This document shows positions 59,594 to 64,000 of a stretch of 64,000 bases of DNA, piece after piece. Numbering within the stretch: the first letter of the stretch is position 1; every line of letters starts with the position of its first letter. Source of the stretch: Pteria penguin. Lineage: Eukaryota > Mollusca > Bivalvia > Pterioida > Pteriidae. The DNA is taken from positions 2,398,593-2,462,592 of the forward strand of contig CM068590.1 in assembly GCA_035048485.1 (NCBI GenBank), in the 5' to 3' direction. The notes beneath the pieces were generated by a model that worked only from the letters and a program-made list of their open reading frames with translations, did no database searches and was not told where the DNA came from. A program made the position numbers and the translations under genes.

Positions 59594-60162
59594 GTGTTAT
59601 AAGGCGGGGCCTTCTGTGCAACATGTGGTCTCCGCTAACATGTATATATATATATATATATTTAAAAGCAAGCTTCCCTGATAAAAAGTGCTCTTATTTA
59701 TGTGCTTCTATAAGAAAATGCAAATAAGGGCATTGCTATACATGCAATTTCCATGATATACGGCGATAAAAAGACATGACGATATCGCATATCAATACAA
59801 TGTTAAATTGAAAATTTAAAATATTTATTTTTTCACACTATGTTATAAATAAGTTTACAATAATCAATGTCTAAATTTTCAATGTAATACAAAGCCTAAT
59901 AATTGCAATGAGTAGCGATGATTTTAATACCAGACTCGACGATTGCGATGGGTCGCGGTGGGATTGCGGTGATTGCGATGGGTCACGATGGTTATGTACG
60001 GGTCAGAGCATTTGCTATGGCTCTCGGATATGGAAAGAGAGATAGATTGCGGTGGGTCGCCGCGAAAAATCACCGCAACGGTTGCGGTGATTTTCCACTA
60101 TAAAATTAAACTGTCCGCGGCGGCAGAGCGGAAAATGTGTAATCCGCGTAGGCTGTACTGTA

Positions 60163-60236
60163 TATGGTGGTGGTTACAGCTTGGTCATGCCCTTGATAAC
60201 CACTCAGGCATGCAGATTGATTTCACTTATTTCACC
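60163..60236. repeat. 76-bp minisatellite, block 3 (one unit)
   Basis: One unit lies between the right end of the 8.2-kb element and the left end of the 947-bp element. Confidence 0.9.
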
Positions 60237-60238
60237 TA

Positions 60239-61185
60239 CCGTATATACTCTCATATAAGTCGGTTTTTTGGGAGTAAAAAATCGCGGTCGAATAGCACTA
60301 CCGACTTATATGCGAGATACTGACGAAGAGAAAAAAAAATCCGACCTTGGATTGAAGCCAAACTTTCTCGTTTATTATCAGATAATGAAGACATTAGACA
60401 TGATAGATAACGTAGATGAAATTCCCCGTCAATACTGCTTTAAAATACGATTTTATGACAATAAAATGTATATTTTGTGACCAACAGATTCTGTACTTAA
60501 AGTCGTAATATATCGCTTATTTGCTGTTGAAATATCCATTACAAACGGTAAAACAAATCCGCTAGAGTACGTCTACAGGTTTAGTGAGCCGTGACGTGAT
60601 GACCATTGATTAAATAACGGTCCGGCGTATACATGACACTAGAAGTAAGTTAATGATACTGGTAGGTTTGTCGGTGTGGTAAAAGAGTCTTTGTCGGGTA
60701 TCAATCACCGACTCATAGTAGGGTTTCACTGCATTAATGAATTAATTACTTAATAGTTAAATAAACAAGCAATGAAGCCACGGTCGTCGTCGTGTTGTAT
60801 TTGCTGTAATTATCAAATAAATAATTATATAAAAACAGCCGTTTTCATGGCTACCAAATTATTCGAAAAGTAGTCACTTAAGCTATGAAGTAACACCAGG
60901 TAGATCGTTTTATCTTAAATAAATACATCTTTTATACGTCACGTTTTAAATGTCCCGCTATTGAATATGTCAATTAAATTCCCGTAGTGTGATTACGCAC
61001 GATCATCATTCTCCGAAGCCTTTGTATACATTTCTATGAATGAATGTCGGTTAACATATACAGGCTTTGTTCACTTAAAAATTCCAACCGACTTATATGC
61101 GGGTCAACGGCAAATCCTAGAATTTGAGCTCCAAAGCGTACCCCCCGACTTATACGCGGGTCGACCTATATGCGAGTATATACGG
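60239..61185. mobile_element. 947-bp inverted-repeat element with TA target-site duplication
   Basis: Left end CCGTATATACTCTCATATAA; right-end complement CCGTATATACTCGCATATAG (61,161-61,185), about 25 bp with three mismatches. Flanks read CACCTA|...|TATATGG, so TA is duplicated and the insertion point in the repeat unit is the same as for the 8.2-kb element. Subterminal copies of CCGACTTATATGCG occur at about 60,301, 61,086 and 61,146. No transposase is recognised. It is probably a non-autonomous Tc1/mariner- or pogo-type element. Confidence 0.8.
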
Positions 61186-61187
61186 TA

Positions 61188-61345
61188 TATGGTGGTGGTT
61201 ACAGCTTGGTCATGCCCTTGATAACCACTCAGGCATGCTGATTGATTTCACTTATTTCATCTTTAAGGTGGTGGTTACAGCTTGGTCATGCCCTTGTTAA
61301 CCAGTCAGACGTGCTGACTGATTTCATCTATTTATTCTAACATTC
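61188..61345. repeat. 76-bp minisatellite, block 4
   Basis: About two units, the last diverged (CACTTATTTCATCTTTAAGG), ending before duplicated block B. Confidence 0.9.
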
Positions 61346-61651
61346 GCACCGTTACTAACGGTTTCAACATGGACAAGCTGCCCCACTTTATATAATTTAC
61401 ATAGTATATGACCATTAAATATGCTGAATGAGATTTTTGTTTCATTATTCAATCCATTGCAGACTTAGTTTATACTTTCATTTCTTAGAACATTTAGACA
61501 GGCAGAAGTTGATCAATCTTAGAATTATGCATTCAAACAAATCAGATTGAAACTGGAACATCAGATTTGGAATGCAGTAAAACAACACTGAATCATATTG
61601 CTCTCACACAATACCGATAAATCATATTGAAGCATTGTGAAATTATTTTAC

Positions 61652-61723
61652 CCTCTTCTGTGTTGGTCTGTTGTGAGGAGGGCTTAGTCCTCTTGATCAT
61701 TTGGCGAGTTTCAGCAATAGTTT
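61652..61723 (-). pseudogene. Duplicate of the 72-bp NLR exon (copy B), splice acceptor lost
   Basis: The 72-bp exon is open and differs from copy A by Glu to Lys in the linker (RTKPSS for RTEPSS) plus a silent change. The donor GAGG|GTAAAA is kept. The acceptor AG of copy A is AA here: the plus strand reads TTTTTGTAAT for TTTCTGTAAT. It should therefore not be spliced at this position unless a cryptic acceptor is used. Confidence 0.75.
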
Positions 61724-61799
61724 TTGTAATGACAAATACACTCATACAAGAGGAATATACATTAAATGATTAAAGTTTCTTTTGTTTTCTGTCTGATTG

Positions 61800-62075
61800 A
61801 AGAAGGCGTGGCTTAGTGGATTACGTGCTCCGCTCGGGATCGAGAGGTCCCGGGTTCGACTGCCACTCTGGGCACATTGCTGTGCTGTCTTTTGGTTGAG
61901 ACAGTAAAAACTGAGTTACCGTGTCACGGTAGGCGTGGCACATAAAAGATCCCTCACTGCTTCGAGTGGGTTCGTTGTAAAGGTCTAAATTTGTTCAATT
62001 TGTATGCAATGCATCAGGTAGATGCCGTCACCATATACGCGAAATAATCATGGAGTGGAGTAAAACAATAATCAG
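61800..62075 (+). mobile_element. tRNA-derived SINE (family B), copy 2
   Basis: Head with box A TGGCTTAGTGG and box B GGTTCGACTGCC, middle segment TTTTGGTTGAGACAGTAAAA, and a body matching the 56.25-kb copy (AAAAGATCCCTCACTGCTTC, GATGCCGTCACCATATA). A perfect 12-bp target-site duplication TCTGTCTGATTG lies at 61,788-61,799 and 62,076-62,087. Block A has the empty site, so the insertion postdates the duplication. Confidence 0.9.
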
Positions 62076-62633
62076 TCTGTCTGATTGTTCAAGTGAAAGA
62101 GAAATAAATAAAATACTTCTGTTCATATCAAACCATTTACAAAATTTGAAAAATGAAAATTGCAAATATTTCTGTAAAATACTGCATAACTCATGAATAC
62201 ATTTATTGTCTGAGGCCTTTTGAGACTTATAATTAAAAGTTCTGCTATCTGGAAACTGTCATGAGAGACAACCCTTATTACCCAGGCCCATAGGTATTGG
62301 TTGCACAACCTAGCCTCCCTACCCCTTTCTTTTTTTTTTTTTTTTTTTGGCAGATCATGGACAAATTTTTATCACATTGCAAAATGAAACTATATTAATG
62401 TTCCCACGCCCCCCCCCTCGCTTTTCCACCAACTTTTGCAATGCTTCCTATGCCCCTGTTGCCCACTAAAAAGTTGGGGGTTTTTTTGTTTTTTTAAGCA
62501 AAGGTGACTTGTCTGACATTTGATGTGATTAATTAAAATACAATAAAACAGATTAGGAGAGGTGGTTACGGGCTTGACTTTATGTTTATGATACAATACA
62601 ATGAACGAACAATGTAATGGTAGAAGAATATCT

Positions 62634-62860
62634 GGGTCCGGCGCCATAAACTGAAAATATACTTAAGTCAAAAATTTCATTTTAATTTATTCCATTATCA
62701 AAAGTTCAAATAAACTTTAATGCAGAATGGTTTAATTCTATTTATCAGTAGAATAAAACTAAATAAAATCGAAATCCCAGTTATTAATTCACTGACGAAC
62801 AGAAGAATATGAATTTCTGACTCAAGTACCAGTATATTCTCAGTTTATGGCGCCGGACCC
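62634..62860. mobile_element. 227-bp MITE with 29-bp inverted ends
   Basis: Left end GGGTCCGGCGCCATAAACTG, continuing AAAATATAC. The right end (62,832-62,860) is the complement with one mismatch. The interior is AT-rich and non-coding. No clear target-site duplication. Confidence 0.85.
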
Positions 62861-63600
62861 TGGAAGAGGTGGTTAAAATTTTCAAAGGAGAATATCATCT
62901 TGTCCTATGTTTGTCTATGGTGAATGCACCTTTTGACAGATTTGAATAAAAAAGAAACTTTATAGAGGTGCATTTATACTACAAGCATAAGTTAACTACA
63001 AGTATAAGTTTGATTAAAATCTATCTGGCAGATAAAGAGAAGTCAATAGCGTATCAATACCACATAGCTCGCTGGTGCAGCATTGTGAGAAGGAAAAATA
63101 TTTCCAATGTTTTTCTCAATTCAAGCTCAAAGTTGTGGGGTCAAATGTTTTGGTATAGACAGAAACGGTCTACAAATAATAAACACATATATGAACTAGT
63201 GGGTATTGTTTTTTGAACAAAACACATCTCCCCTTCCTTATGGATGTGTTTCAGAATGGACCATTACAAGTGGAAGAATCCGACTAGGATTTAAAAAACT
63301 TATAGGAATATAATCTAAGATACCTGAACTCTGTAGAAATGAATGTACAGTAAAACATGCTTATAACAAAGTGCAACGGACAACCAATTTTGATTCACTA
63401 TAAATGTTTTTTGTTACAAGCGTTGCATTTATAATTAAATTTTCTGACAAGGGGTACTGAAACTGACTTGAGTTCTGGGTCAAAACTTTTGACACAGTTC
63501 ATATACAGTGTTATTATATGCTATAAAATTAAAGTCCATAAGTGAAACAATATACAAATTACAATTTAGAATCTTTTTTTAAATGACCTTGAAACGGTAA
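62861..63600. other. No gene recognised
   Basis: AT-rich. The longest frame (about 82 codons at 62,968) has no recognisable motif. Confidence 0.5.
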
Positions 63601-63609
63601 GTTTTTTTA

Positions 63610-64000
63610 TTTGACATTTTGATTGTAAATGTAAGCCAAGGTCAAAAATTTTTATGCCATGCACCTTGCCTCACTGTCACCTTTCTATTTTCCAAGTTTC
63701 AAGTTCTAACCTCAAAGGGTATTCAAGTTACGGCCTGGACAATTTTTTTTTAAATTTGACCCTAAGATTGAAAATGTAGGTCAAGGTAAAAAATGTGTAT
63801 GCCGTGCATCTTGCCTCACTGTCGCCTTTCTATGTTCCAAGTTCCAAGTTCTTACTTCAAAGGGTATTCAAGTTACGGACTGGGCAAATTATTTTTAATT
63901 TGAAGTTGAAATTGTAAATGTAGGTCAGGGTGAAAAATGTTTATGCCGTGCACCTTGTCTCACTGTCACCTTTCTATGTTCCAAGTTCTTACCTCAAAGG
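63610..64000. repeat. Tandem repeat, about 141-bp unit, running off the window
   Basis: TTGCCTCACTGTCRCCTTTCTA, TTCAAGTTACGG and GTAGGTCA units repeat at about 141 bp (about 63,641, 63,779, 63,922). Like the 38- and 41-kb arrays, it carries AGGTCAAGGT half-sites. Confidence 0.85.

Larger units (their letters stand above)
51916..60160. mobile_element. 8,245-bp inverted-repeat DNA element with TA target-site duplication
   Basis: The ends are CAGTACAGCCTACGCGGATT (51,916-51,935) and its exact complement (60,141-60,160). The minisatellite unit normally reads CACCTATATGG; here it is CACCTA|element|TATATGG, so TA is duplicated. TA duplication and a CAGT start fit Tc1/mariner-type or related superfamilies. 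Subterminal arrays of CACCGCAACCCACCGCAA and its complement occupy 51,950-52,145 and 59,930-60,095. No transposase was recognised. The interior holds a SINE, AGAGACATA palindromes, another inverted-repeat element and other foldbacks, so it is old and has been enlarged by nested insertions. Confidence 0.8.
61540..62480. repeat. Duplicated block B (copy of 49.83-50.43 kb) with a SINE
   Basis: Matches block A from CATCAGATTTGGAATGCA through CTATGCCCCTGTTGCC. It is longer only because a family-B SINE sits at 61,800-62,075. Confidence 0.85.

Overview
This is nuclear DNA of an animal, most likely a marine bivalve mollusc. The genome is AT-rich and very repeat-dense. It carries lineage-expanded innate-immunity gene types (a NACHT/NLR-like gene and a duplicated B-box/NHL TRIM-like gene), Penelope-like retroelements, several tRNA-derived SINEs, and satellites built on AGGTCA half-sites of the kind common in bivalves. 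The taxonomic call is an inference from these families; no marker gene settles it. Three loci look like host genes. Almost everything else is mobile or tandem repeat DNA, so most open reading frames in the window are chance or repeat-derived.

Layout. 1-4.4 kb: dispersed repeats and GT tracts. 4.4-5.9 kb: TRIM-like copy 1 (non-coding 5' exon plus one coding exon, intact frame, but B-box 2 and the coiled coil are missing). 6.0-6.6 kb: a Penelope-like fragment. 7.4-11.4 kb: trinucleotide tract, GT-rich degenerate minisatellite, a 0.94-kb foldback element, and a self-complementary GGCC minisatellite. 11.4-14.7 kb: no gene seen. 14.7-16.4 kb: Penelope-like copy 1 with a nearly complete reverse transcriptase. 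17.4-21.8 kb: a decayed six-exon gene of an uncharacterised family with a DNAGCY motif. 22.2-23.5 kb: a dispersed repeat split by a CpG-rich inverted-repeat element. 25.2-29.2 kb: TRIM-like copy 2, a pseudogene split by a 1.9-kb insertion. 29.5-31.4 kb: SINEs in inverted orientation. 32.5-44.5 kb: a succession of minisatellites and satellites, plus a 5'-truncated Penelope-like copy 2.

45.9-62.5 kb is the most structured part. A minus-strand NLR-like gene has its large 3' exon at 45.9-48.2 kb and a 72-bp phase-1 exon at 49.94 kb. That small exon and its flanks are duplicated at 61.65 kb, where the splice acceptor is mutated from AG to AA. A 76-bp minisatellite lies on both sides. Two unrelated inverted-repeat elements (8,245 bp and 947 bp) are inserted into this minisatellite at the same TA dinucleotide of the repeat unit, each with a TA target-site duplication.

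Within the 8.2-kb element are at least nine tiny palindromes (17-125 bp) bounded by AGAGACATA and its complement. Most are flanked by 7-10 bp direct repeats. They look like a family of extremely small hAT-like miniature elements. I did not see them as palindromes elsewhere in the window, and I consider them the best candidate here for something undescribed.

How parts relate: the TRIM copies, the NLR exon blocks and the Penelope copies are paired duplicates, so each pair shows which member has decayed and in what order (deletion, lost start codon, lost splice site, later SINE insertion). All coordinates were read by eye, so edges of degenerate repeats are approximate.
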